NCBI GenBank assembly: GCA_964364175.1
Contig: CAYILR010000078.1
Span: forward strand, 1 to 7,784
Length of the DNA stretch: 7,784 nucleotides
From: CAYILR01 sp964364175
GTDB lineage: Bacteria > Bdellovibrionota > UBA1018
Direction: 5' to 3'
This document shows, piece after piece, positions 1 through 5,531 of the stretch. Within the stretch, counting starts at the first letter, position 1. Every line of letters begins with the position of its first letter. Below the pieces are notes generated by a model. That model did no database searches, was not told where the DNA came from, and saw only the letters and a list, made by a program, of their open reading frames with translations. The position numbers and the translations under genes were made by a program.

Positions 1-546
1 TCCGATCACAAGAAATTCAATTTCAAGGGAATACTGCCTCAAAACTCAAAATACGCGACACTCGAAGGCCCGATCGAATGGCTGATCAAGGCGGGCCTTA
101 TTTACAAAGTTCCTCTCTGCAAAAAAGCCGAACTCCCTCTATTAGCTTATACCGACGAAAACCGATTCAATTTATTTTTGTTCGACATCGGAATTTTGGG
201 CGTCATGAACGAACTCTCTCCTCAGTCGATTTTGAATTATGATTATGGTTCTTATAAAGGATATTTTGCCGAGAACTTTGTATTGATGGAACTGGTTGCG
301 AAATGGCATCGACCATTTGTGAGCTGGCAGGAGAACGAATCTCAGGTTGAGTTTTTGCTGGATATGGATGACCAGATTTTTCCAATAGAAGTAAAGTCCG
401 GGAAGAATCTGCGCGCTAGGAGCTTAAAGATTTTCAAGGAGAAGTATCAGCCCAAGACCTTGTTTATTTTGAGTGGGAATCTTCCAAAAAAATCAGGCGC
501 AACTCACTTTCTTCCTCTCTACTTGGCAGCCTTGATTAAAAGCTGA
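1..546 (+). CDS. DUF4143-containing AAA family ATPase, C-terminal fragment
   Basis: The reading frame is open from the first base, so the start and the ATPase domain lie upstream of the window; 181 residues and a TGA stop are visible. The visible part matches the DUF4143 domain found at the C-terminus of archaeal/bacterial AAA ATPases: WLIKAGLIYKVPLCKKAELP (about residues 27-46), LFDIGILG (60-67), GYFAENFVLMEL (84-95) and then a PD-(D/E)XK-like segment with VEFLLDMDDQ (E117) followed by PIEVKSGK (E130, K132). It ends in KYQPKTLFILSG and a PLYLAAL tail, which is the normal family end, so the C-terminus is intact. Family members are ATPases of poorly defined function, common in variable genome regions; a nuclease-like role for the C-terminal domain is inference. 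The first listed methionine-type codon at 178 (TTG) is internal and not the true start. Confidence 0.85.
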   Translation, partial: SDHKKFNFKGILPQNSKYATLEGPIEWLIKAGLIYKVPLCKKAELPLLAYTDENRFNLFLFDIGILGVMNELSPQSILNYDYGSYKGYFAENFVLMELVAKWHRPFVSWQENESQVEFLLDMDDQIFPIEVKSGKNLRARSLKIFKEKYQPKTLFILSGNLPKKSGATHFLPLYLAALIKS

Positions 547-725
547 GAACCCAGCTTCCCTTCTACAGCAAAAGTCGTGTTTAGCGACAGAGTGCACGCG
601 ACCTGGGGGTGCTGCCTACCGTAGTGTCGCGTTTGGCGACTTTGCACGACGAGGCTGGAAATAACAAGACCCAGCTCGCGTCACACGGGCTGGGTCCTGG
701 TTGTTGGTTAGAGCAAACTGGCTGG
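547..725. other. Spacer rich in short inverted and direct repeats
   Basis: No convincing gene lies here. A 15-base motif GTCGTGTTTAGCGAC (574-588) recurs as GTCGCGTTTGGCGAC (626-640), 52 bases later. Each copy folds as a 5-bp hairpin with loop GTTTA or GTTTG, and each is followed by TGCACG. Two longer pairings are nested around them: AAAGTCG (571-577) with CGACTTT (637-643), and ACGCGAC (596-602) with GTCGCGT (626-632). ACCCAGCT occurs at 549 and again at 669. The function is unknown. Confidence 0.5.
662..697 (-). terminator. Likely intrinsic terminator of the exported-protein gene
   Basis: GACCCAGC (668-675) and GCTGGGTC (689-696) form a perfect 8-bp stem with a 13-base loop. Read on the minus strand, the stem lies just after the stop of the gene ending at 726 and is followed by TTGTTATTT, a moderately U-rich tract. 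On the plus strand the following tract is weaker (CTGGTTGTTGGTT), so use in that direction for the ATPase gene is less likely but possible. CGAGGCTGG (649-657) can pair instead with CCAGCTCG (672-679). Confidence 0.6.
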
Positions 726-1565
726 CTAGTTCGCGAGGGCTACTCCTTGAGTGTCGGGATCGCGGGATACTTGCTCGCTTTGGGGGTTGAGCTGGACGCC
801 GGTGCCGCTACCATCTACTTGCTTCTTAAGTCTATTCGGATAGTAGACAGGACTTTCACCCTCTGGGTAAGTAGTGAGTCGTTCTCTTCCTAGAATCTTG
901 TCCATGAGTTTTTGGACGGCATTGGGCGATTCGGTGATCTCCAAATGCCTCTCAGGCCGCTGGGTCATTACGCGGGCTTTGATGTCAAAGTAATCGCGGA
1001 ATGTTTGAGCAAGATCTGCCGTAGTCAGAACACTTTTTTTATCGCTCGCTTCCAACTGACAACTGATCGATGCACTTGGGTCTTCTGGTCGCGATCCCCA
1101 AAACGATGTACCGCTTCCAGAGGAGAATGCGTAGGATTTCGAATAGATTCCTCTATCCTTCAAGAGACCAACTTGATGACCGTTGAGGGCAAATACCACA
1201 GTCTGTCCTTTTTTGAGGACTCGTTCCTTGCCACTCGAGCCCATATCAAAAATACATGTAAAGTTTTTATATTGACCTGTAGCTTGATCGAAAATTGATT
1301 GGTTAACCATTTGTCCACCGCCAGAACTCGTGGGCATTTGAATGCCTTCCAAAGTCGGAAGCCACGATTCTTTGTCGACGACAATATCTTGCTTGAGGGT
1401 AATCGACAAAACCTGGGCTTGCTGGAGCGGGTTGTTCAACCGCTCTGCTGGAAACCCTTGACTCAAATAACTGTTTTCTTCAGCTAGCGCTGACAAAGGA
1501 GAAAGTGCTCCTTTTGCAATTAGTGCTATTCCAACTACCACTGTTTTCAACTTCAACTGTTTCAT
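726..1565 (-). CDS. Exported protein of unknown function
   Basis: A 279-residue protein starting at ATG 1565. The N-terminus is a classic Sec signal: MKQLKLK (basic), a hydrophobic stretch to about residue 24, and an ALA-EE cleavage site after A28. The mature part, about 251 residues, has no transmembrane segment. It has a Ser/Gly-rich patch (PTSSGGGQ, 78-85) and two cysteines, C104 (NFTCIF) and C169 (SISCQLE), that could form a disulfide in the periplasm. Around them is a segment of alternating beta character (QTVVFALNGHQVGLL, 121-135; SGSGTSFWGSRPEDP, 149-163). The last 50 residues are polar and probably disordered. I do not recognise the family. There is no strong Shine-Dalgarno, only A/G-rich GAAGAAAG upstream. 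It is transcribed divergently from the HTH regulator at 1780, which could control it; that is inference from position only. Confidence 0.75.
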   Translation of the reverse strand: MKQLKLKTVVVGIALIAKGALSPLSALAEENSYLSQGFPAERLNNPLQQAQVLSITLKQDIVVDKESWLPTLEGIQMPTSSGGGQMVNQSIFDQATGQYKNFTCIFDMGSSGKERVLKKGQTVVFALNGHQVGLLKDRGIYSKSYAFSSGSGTSFWGSRPEDPSASISCQLEASDKKSVLTTADLAQTFRDYFDIKARVMTQRPERHLEITESPNAVQKLMDKILGRERLTTYPEGESPVYYPNRLKKQVDGSGTGVQLNPQSEQVSRDPDTQGVALAN

Positions 1566-1779
1566 ATACTTTATACTTTCTTCTATTTTTAGTTACCGCC
1601 TGCAAAACAGACGGGTTGCAGCTAGATAATGCAGGGGGCATGCCAAACGTTCATTACGCCAACCACTTGAATTTATTAATATATTTTATTTAATAATTTC
1701 GTAAAAGTGTCTAAGCTTCTGACATCTGTCTAAATTTCACTGAAATTCAGAAATTTCGCTAAAATGACGAAATAGAGAT
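1566..1779. promoter_or_regulatory. Divergent AT-rich promoter region with tandem palindromic repeats
   Basis: This spacer separates the exported-protein gene (-) from the HTH regulator (+). Next to the regulator start is a perfect palindrome with 7-bp arms, AATTTCA-C-TGAAATT (1733-1747). A second, related copy starts 19 bases later (AATTTCGCTAAAAT, from 1752), followed by ATTTCG-N9-CGAAAT (1753-1758/1768-1773). TAAAAT (1760-1765) is a fair -10, with TTCACT 18 bases upstream as a weak -35, so the repeats overlap the likely promoter. Nearer the exported-protein gene, CTGCAA (1600-1605) pairs with TTGCAG (1616-1621) in its probable leader. Autoregulation is inferred, not shown. Confidence 0.45.
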
Positions 1780-2649
1780 GTGGCCACAAGAGTAAAAGGA
1801 AAGAAATTCCTCGAATTAGGGGAGATTTTGCAGAAATGGCGGGAGCCGGAGCATCGTTCTGCGTTAGCTTTGTTCCGCGACCGAAAAGCGAAATTCACCT
1901 TTTCCTACAGCAGCTACGCAGACTTTGAACGAGGGGCTACTTTGCCGACACCGGAGATCCTCATTGAGCTAGCCCTGTTTTTTAAACAAGACCCGTCGCT
2001 GGCGCTCCTGACGTGGGCCAAGGTCCAGATGCCATCCCGCGAGTATCGGCAGGTCTTCGACAATCGTGGGGCGTCTCGCAGCGACAAGGCGCCCGACTAT
2101 GCCCAAATGGGGACACCACCCTCTTTTGAAAACACCTGGGTTTTTGGCCCTGCGGAACTCAAGACTTTGCAAAAGCATCCCTGGCTCTGGGATCTCTGCC
2201 TGATCCTGGCCACGCGCTACACGGACGAGATTCCGTTTTCCAAGATGATTTTGCCCGAGGGCGTGACGCCCGAGAAACTCTGCTCCGATCATCTGCGCGA
2301 TTGGATTGATCGCAATTGCATCATCGCCTCGGAGACTGGGTTGAAGTTGCACTACCGGCACATCCACCTGCCACGCACATCGGAGTGGGAGCAAATTCGT
2401 CTGAGCAATCTCCAACGTGCGCTGCAAAATCTGTCCGAGAATATTTCACAATCGATATTGAACGAGGGATTGGCTTACCGCGAGCTTGTGCATCGCTCCC
2501 TGACTCCCGAGCAAGCCAAGCGCTGGTCGGCGGAACTCAAAAAATTCGAGGCTGCTTTTAAGGCGGATCCTTACGTCGACGACCATTCACGAAATCAGAC
2601 TCATGCTTTTATGGCGGTGTTGGGGCCGCGGAAACTGACTCGGATTTAA
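1780..2649 (+). CDS. XRE-type HTH regulator, diverged TIGR02147/DUF4423-like
   Basis: A 289-residue protein starting at GTG 1780, the first usable start after the in-frame TGA at 1765. The N-terminal 75 residues resemble an XRE/Cro helix-turn-helix: LGEILQKWRE (13-22), FTFSYSSYADFERGATLPTPE (39-59, recognition region) and ILIELALFFKQDPS (60-73). Residues about 135-289 look like the C-terminal half of the TIGR02147/DUF4423 regulators common in Bdellovibrio-like and Fibrobacter genomes: a winged-helix-like part (LWDLCLILATRYTDEIPF), then YRHIHLP, a helix SNLQRALQNLSE, a region around REL-HRSLTPEQAKRWSAELKKF, and a final AFMAVLGPRKL. The match is by eye and distant, so the family name is tentative, but a DNA-binding regulator is likely. 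A weak AGAG lies only 2 bases before the start. It is divergent from the exported-protein gene and next to the tandem palindromes. Confidence 0.7.
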   Translation: MATRVKGKKFLELGEILQKWREPEHRSALALFRDRKAKFTFSYSSYADFERGATLPTPEILIELALFFKQDPSLALLTWAKVQMPSREYRQVFDNRGASRSDKAPDYAQMGTPPSFENTWVFGPAELKTLQKHPWLWDLCLILATRYTDEIPFSKMILPEGVTPEKLCSDHLRDWIDRNCIIASETGLKLHYRHIHLPRTSEWEQIRLSNLQRALQNLSENISQSILNEGLAYRELVHRSLTPEQAKRWSAELKKFEAAFKADPYVDDHSRNQTHAFMAVLGPRKLTRI

Positions 2650-2661
2650 ATTATCAAATAT

Positions 2662-2690
2662 TTGCATTACGTATACAAAAGGTATACAAT
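2662..2690 (+). promoter_or_regulatory. Toxin-antitoxin operon promoter with paired GTATAC boxes
   Basis: TTGCAT (2662-2667) and TACAAT (2685-2690) have a 17-base spacer; the -10 matches consensus at five of six bases. Two identical palindromic hexamers GTATAC (2671-2676 and 2682-2687) are offset by 11 bases, about one helical turn, and the second overlaps the -10. This is a plausible operator for the ribbon-helix-helix antitoxin, because such antitoxins usually repress their own operon. The operator role is inferred. Confidence 0.55.
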
Positions 2691-2705
2691 GAACGTTGTG
2701 AAGCA

Positions 2706-2972
2706 ATGCGTTGGGACAGTTCTAAAAACAAAGAACTCAAGGAGAAAGGGCGTCCGAGTTTTGACGAGCTAGTTCAAGCGATTGCAGAAGGCAAATTAGT
2801 GGATGACACTTCTAACAAAAATCACCCACTACAACGAGTAATGTGGGTTTTATTGGATAGCAAAATTCACCTCATTGCCTATGAGGACCGAGTGGACCAT
2901 CTTTGGCTCGCTACTGCTTTCCCGAGCACTCGAGCGACCGAAGTTTGGACCAAGAAAAACAGGAAGGACTGA
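2706..2972 (+). CDS. BrnT-like toxin of a type II toxin-antitoxin pair
   Basis: An 88-residue protein beginning MRWDSSKNKELKEKG, typical of BrnT-like toxins that open with a W-D/N-x-x-K-N motif. It continues with SFDELVQAIAEGKLVDD (19-35), the central strand pattern NHPLQRVMWVLLDSKIHLIAY (39-59), and a closing ATAFPSTRATEVW (70-82), where family members have a T-x-(Y/F)-P-S-R-x-x-T signature. BrnT toxins are small ribonucleases that block translation until bound by their antitoxin; RNase activity here is inferred from family. The length is normal. The start fits the family N-terminus, although the Shine-Dalgarno is poor. The stop lies 3 bases before the antitoxin start, and the gene order is toxin first, as in brnTA. 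Confidence 0.7.
   Translation: MRWDSSKNKELKEKGRPSFDELVQAIAEGKLVDDTSNKNHPLQRVMWVLLDSKIHLIAYEDRVDHLWLATAFPSTRATEVWTKKNRKD
2961..2967 (+). promoter_or_regulatory. Ribosome binding site of the antitoxin
   Basis: AGGAAGG inside the last codons of the toxin gene sits 8 bases before the antitoxin ATG. It is far stronger than anything in front of the toxin. That would favour more antitoxin than toxin from the shared mRNA. Confidence 0.7.
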
Positions 2973-2975
2973 GAT

Positions 2976-3395
2976 ATGTCGAAGCACAATACTAAATTAA
3001 CCCAACACGAACTAGATCTAGAAAATCTTGCCCTCGCAGGCATGGATGCGCCCGCATCCGGAGCGCGCAAAAAAGAACTACGCGAAATCGCCCAAGCAAC
3101 CCTGGACGAACGAAAAAAACCAGTCAATATCCGTATGGATACTGCGGACCTGATTGCACTTAGACAAAGAGCAGAAGAGTCAGGACTAGGCTACCAAACC
3201 TTTATGGCGAGCGTACTCCATCGTTTCGTTACAGGCGGTCTGGTGGATCGCGTTGTGGTAGACGAAATCCGTACTACCTTTTCGAAAATTTTCAGAGAGG
3301 CAAACTCTCCTGTGCCGCAGGGATTACAACCTACCAAAAAAAAACTAGCTGTGAGCACACAGAAAAAAAAATCAAGAAAGCAACATTCGCGCTGA
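2976..3395 (+). CDS. Ribbon-helix-helix (BrnA/CopG-type) antitoxin with a basic tail
   Basis: A 139-residue protein. Residues 8-45 form the usual N-terminal arm of toxin-binding antitoxins in this group (ELDLENLALAG, then KKELREIAQATLDERKK). The ribbon-helix-helix DNA-binding core follows: strand KPVNIRMD (48-55), helix TADLIALRQRAEESG (56-70), turn LGYQT, helix FMASVLHRFVTGGL (76-89). Family members usually end here, at about 90-100 residues. This one continues about 50 residues (DRVVVDEIRTTFSKIF, then a Lys/Arg-rich tail with KKK and KKKSRK). It should neutralise the upstream toxin and repress the operon. Two runs of nine A (3336-3344, 3363-3371) lie in the tail; loss of one A in the first run would give PTKKN and a TAG stop, removing the tail but leaving the core intact. 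Confidence 0.75.
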   Translation: MSKHNTKLTQHELDLENLALAGMDAPASGARKKELREIAQATLDERKKPVNIRMDTADLIALRQRAEESGLGYQTFMASVLHRFVTGGLVDRVVVDEIRTTFSKIFREANSPVPQGLQPTKKKLAVSTQKKKSRKQHSR

Positions 3396-3414
3396 TTCTC
3401 AATCAAAGCAAAAC

Positions 3415-3558
3415 TCAGGCTAATTTTTTGCGCTTCCTAGCTTTCTGAATAGAAAAATTTGGAAATGGAATTTTTCCCTTTAACGAAAGCAGTTCTGCAC
3501 GGCAGACACTGTTGCGTTCTGCCTTTTTTCTCAATTTTGGAGTCTTTTTGTTAGCCAT
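3415..3558 (-). CDS. Possible small basic protein, 47 residues
   Basis: An open frame from ATG 3558 to TGA 3415 encodes a very basic peptide: MANKKTPKLRKKAERNS at the start, SIQKARKRKKLA at the end, one cysteine, and PFPNF in the middle. On this strand a perfect TATAAT (3566-3571) lies only 8 bases before the ATG, which would give an almost leaderless mRNA; no Shine-Dalgarno is seen. The frame runs antisense through the toxin-antitoxin terminator and ends 20 bases past the antitoxin stop. The lysine content may only reflect A/T-rich DNA. I do not recognise it. Confidence 0.3.
   Translation of the reverse strand: MANKKTPKLRKKAERNSVCRAELLSLKGKIPFPNFSIQKARKRKKLA
3501..3529 (+). terminator. Intrinsic terminator of the toxin-antitoxin operon
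   Basis: GGCAGA (3501-3506) and TCTGCC (3518-3523) form a 6-bp stem with an 11-base loop, followed at once by six T. It lies about 105 bases after the antitoxin stop. An upstream TCTGC (3494-3498) can pair instead with GCAGA (3502-3506) across a 3-base loop, an arrangement like an anti-terminator. Confidence 0.7.
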
Positions 3559-3586
3559 AGCAATTTATTATACAAAATTTTATTAA

Positions 3587-3809
3587 GAGCCTATCCTAAT
3601 AACCCATTCCGTAGCGAGGCGAACGAGACATGAGCCGAGACAAGGAAGATCGATTCGAAAAAACCGGAGCATCCCCTTGGGCGCACGCGCACCAGAACCA
3701 TGGTTCTGGATGCGGTGCACGGGCTGTGAGGATTTTTTCGAATCGATCTGACGCAGTCGCAGGCCATGGATCGTTCGCCGCAGTAGGAATGGGTTATTAG
3801 GATAGGCTC
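3587..3809. mobile_element. MITE-like non-autonomous element, 223 bp
   Basis: Perfect 24-bp terminal inverted repeats (3587-3610 and 3786-3809) begin GAGCCTATCCTAATAACC and are flanked on both sides by TAA (3584-3586, 3810-3812), consistent with a 3-bp target duplication. The IS1031 group of the IS5 family duplicates TNA and has ends starting GAG, so such a transposase is a reasonable source. No open frame encodes a transposase. The interior is also self-complementary: 17-bp perfect arms at 3647-3663 and 3733-3749, an 18-bp perfect palindrome at 3692-3709, and partial matches between them, so the whole element folds as one long hairpin. It sits 10 bases beyond the phosphatase stop and may act as a terminator. 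Confidence 0.85.
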
Positions 3810-3822
3810 TAAACTACGAAAC

Positions 3823-4941
3823 TTACTTCTTCTTCAACTCACTCAGACGAAGCTTCCTCTGAAAAAGCACCTCACCCTGCTCACCTTTTGCAATAAGGCG
3901 AATCTCAGGGTCTTTTTGCTTCCAGTCGATCTCGATCATTCCGTAGTTGTTGATTTTTGGAACCAGCTCGAGCCGGAACGAACTATCCGAAAATATCTGC
4001 GGGCGGCTGGTGGCTTGGTTGAGACCGCTGGAGGTGAAGTCGTAAAGTGGATATCCCAAAGGACCTTCTTTGAGCCAGGCCAATTCGGCAACGTGTTGAT
4101 CTCCACTGAGGAGAATCACGCCTTCGGACTTCATCTCTTTCAGCAGATCCAAAAACCTTTGTCTTTCGTGTGGCAACATTCCCCAGGATTCCAACCCGTG
4201 TTCGTACGAAATCACCTGCACCCCACTTGCGATCAGGCGAATTTCTGCAGGTTTTTTGAGCTGCTCCTTGAGCCACTTCCATTGCACCTCACCCAGCATG
4301 GTCAACTTGGGATCGGGATTGGGCATGTAGTTGCCCAGCTTGGGATTAGCTTTCTTTTTTTCCTCAGGAACCGGAGTGAAATCCGAACGAAAATACCGAA
4401 CGTCGAGCATAATCACTTGAACCCGTTGTCCCGGAGGACCAAAAATCTTGGCTTCGTACACGCCTTCTTGCTTGCGTCTCGGAGAGTTGAGCGGCTCTGA
4501 GAAAACATCCATGAAGAGTTTTTGCGAATTTTTTTTGATGGAATATTTTGTATCTCCATCGTTTTCGCCATAATCGTGATCGTCCCAAACCGCCATGATC
4601 GGATAGGTCGTGACAAATTTTTTGACCTCAGGATGAGAGAACTGTTTTGCATATTTGGCACGAAGAACTTGGATGTCGTTCGTATCGCCGTAAATATTAT
4701 CACCAATCATCAGGAAGAGATCGGGATGCTCCTCGTACATCGGGTTGAAAATGGAGACGGGTTTGTCTTGATGCACGCAGGATCCAAACCCAATTTTTGA
4801 GAGTGGCTGCGAAAACTGAGCGGGGCGTTTGACCGCGAAATACTCGGGAGATGCTGATTCTGCATCGTCCGGTTGAGCTAGAATTTGTGCCAGCATCAAC
4901 GAAACCAGTAGAAAGAAAAACGACGTCCGCCTTATTTTCAC
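3823..4941 (-). CDS. PhoD-like exported metallophosphatase
   Basis: A 372-residue protein starting at GTG 4941. An upstream in-frame start at 5013 is possible, but it would overlap the preceding gene by 76 bases. The chosen GTG overlaps the preceding TGA as GTGA and places a signal peptide at the N-terminus (KIRRTSFFFLLVSLMLAQILA). A twin arginine is present, but Ser stands where Tat signals prefer Phe, so Sec export is at least as likely. Metal-site motifs of the PhoD/calcineurin-like fold are clear: GSC (53-55), GDNIYGD (80-86), WDDHDYG (119-125), GEVQWKWL, SGVQ, and SGDQHVAEL (279-287). It should be a periplasmic or surface phosphatase or phosphodiesterase; the substrate is unknown. It is somewhat shorter than classical PhoD and lacks its N-terminal beta-domain. 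It is co-transcribed and probably translationally coupled with the membrane protein upstream. Confidence 0.88.
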   Translation of the reverse strand: MKIRRTSFFFLLVSLMLAQILAQPDDAESASPEYFAVKRPAQFSQPLSKIGFGSCVHQDKPVSIFNPMYEEHPDLFLMIGDNIYGDTNDIQVLRAKYAKQFSHPEVKKFVTTYPIMAVWDDHDYGENDGDTKYSIKKNSQKLFMDVFSEPLNSPRRKQEGVYEAKIFGPPGQRVQVIMLDVRYFRSDFTPVPEEKKKANPKLGNYMPNPDPKLTMLGEVQWKWLKEQLKKPAEIRLIASGVQVISYEHGLESWGMLPHERQRFLDLLKEMKSEGVILLSGDQHVAELAWLKEGPLGYPLYDFTSSGLNQATSRPQIFSDSSFRLELVPKINNYGMIEIDWKQKDPEIRLIAKGEQGEVLFQRKLRLSELKKK

Positions 4942-5330
4942 AAATTCTGCACTCGCTCGATCATCGAGAACATGAAAACAAATCCTAGTGTCCGCAACGC
5001 AAAAGTCACCCAACCCAAAATCTTATGCCGCCGCGCTGTATTTGGCCCTGATTTGCCTCGCAGAATCGCCCATCCCATCCAGAGCATGGGGATGTAGCAA
5101 ACCGCAGCCAACGTCGACACCGTCACATGGGTCTGTTGCATCCAATCGAGCGTAAGGCCAACGGCTGTTTTGATCGCGGAACGCTGAAACTCGAGCACCA
5201 AAACCAGGGTTAGATCCGTAATGATTGCAAAATGCATCAGAGGCACGTGCCGCTTGCGCTGCTTTCTGAAAGCAAACCCCAGCACCATCCCCAAATAAGA
5301 AACCGTGGCTATCGCCATGTAGATTGTCAT
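4938..5330 (-). CDS. Four-helix membrane protein, DUF420-like
   Basis: ATG 5330 gives 130 residues; a TTG at 5348 would add six. Neither start has a good Shine-Dalgarno. The protein has four hydrophobic segments: MAIATVSYLGMVLGFAF, a segment around FAIITDLTLVLVL, VSTLAAVCYIPMLWMGWAI, and WVTFALRTLGFVFMFSM. Between or near them are conserved-looking histidines: RKRHVPLMH (H28 and H33 from this start), QTHV (H68) and ARRHK (H102). Histidines placed like this in small four-helix proteins of the DUF420/cytochrome b561-like type often bind haem or metal; that is family inference by eye and not firm. It is the first gene of the operon with the PhoD-like phosphatase, with stop and start overlapping by 4 bases. 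Confidence 0.7.
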   Translation of the reverse strand: MTIYMAIATVSYLGMVLGFAFRKQRKRHVPLMHFAIITDLTLVLVLEFQRSAIKTAVGLTLDWMQQTHVTVSTLAAVCYIPMLWMGWAILRGKSGPNTARRHKILGWVTFALRTLGFVFMFSMIERVQNL

Positions 5331-5440
5331 GTGCGGCCAAGATTCCAAAGTCAGAGGGATTCGTCAACAGTCATCTGTTCTCATTGACCGCCATGAACAT
5401 TTTTCCTGGGTGTAAAATAGTTCAACAGGCATTTCGACGG

Positions 5441-5460
5441 AAATTCCACCGGTGGAATTT
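5441..5460. promoter_or_regulatory. 20-bp perfect palindrome between divergent genes
   Basis: AAATTCCACC is followed directly by its reverse complement GGTGGAATTT. Its centre is about 78 bases upstream of the start predicted for the sigma-54-type promoter, a usual distance for an enhancer-binding activator site, and about 120 bases from the start of the divergent membrane-protein gene. The binding protein is unknown. Confidence 0.55.
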
Positions 5461-5500
5461 AAAATCCTCGTTATTTCAACAATCTAAAAAAAGTACCTGC

Positions 5501-5516
5501 TTGGCACCCTACTTGC
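5501..5516 (+). promoter_or_regulatory. Candidate sigma-54 (RpoN) promoter
   Basis: TTGGCAC-CCTAC-TTGC matches the -24/-12 consensus (TGGCAC-N5-TTGC) with the invariant GG-N10-GC spacing: GG at 5503-5504, GC at 5515-5516. Transcription would start near 5528, only about 4 bases before the ATG at 5532, so the message would be nearly leaderless; no Shine-Dalgarno precedes that ATG. Confidence 0.6.
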
Positions 5517-5531
5517 TTAATTGCCGTCCGT

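Larger units (their letters stand above)
3396..3586. other. Spacer after the toxin-antitoxin operon
   Basis: Together with the MITE at 3587-3809 this is a gene-poor stretch of about 430 bases between convergent operons. It holds the operon terminator and a possible small antisense-strand gene (3415-3558), both listed separately. Otherwise it is AT-rich, with TTATTATACAAAATTTTATTAA next to the MITE end. Confidence 0.6.

Noticed and set aside
912..1298. Plus-strand open frame of 128 codons
   Set aside because: Antisense to the exported-protein gene, which has a clear signal peptide and terminator.
1505..1693. Plus-strand frame with a hydrophobic N-terminus
   Set aside because: The hydrophobic stretch is the complement of the signal-peptide codons of the exported protein; it lacks a ribosome binding site.
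1969..2427. Minus-strand frame of 152 codons
   Set aside because: Complement of the HTH regulator; no domain or start signal.
3916..4500. Long plus-strand open frame (194 codons)
   Set aside because: It lies wholly antisense to the PhoD-like gene, whose motifs are unmistakable; its translation has no domain or signal.
4942..5013. N-terminal extension of the phosphatase
   Set aside because: It would overlap the membrane-protein gene and push the signal peptide inside the protein; GTG 4941 overlaps the upstream stop as GTGA.
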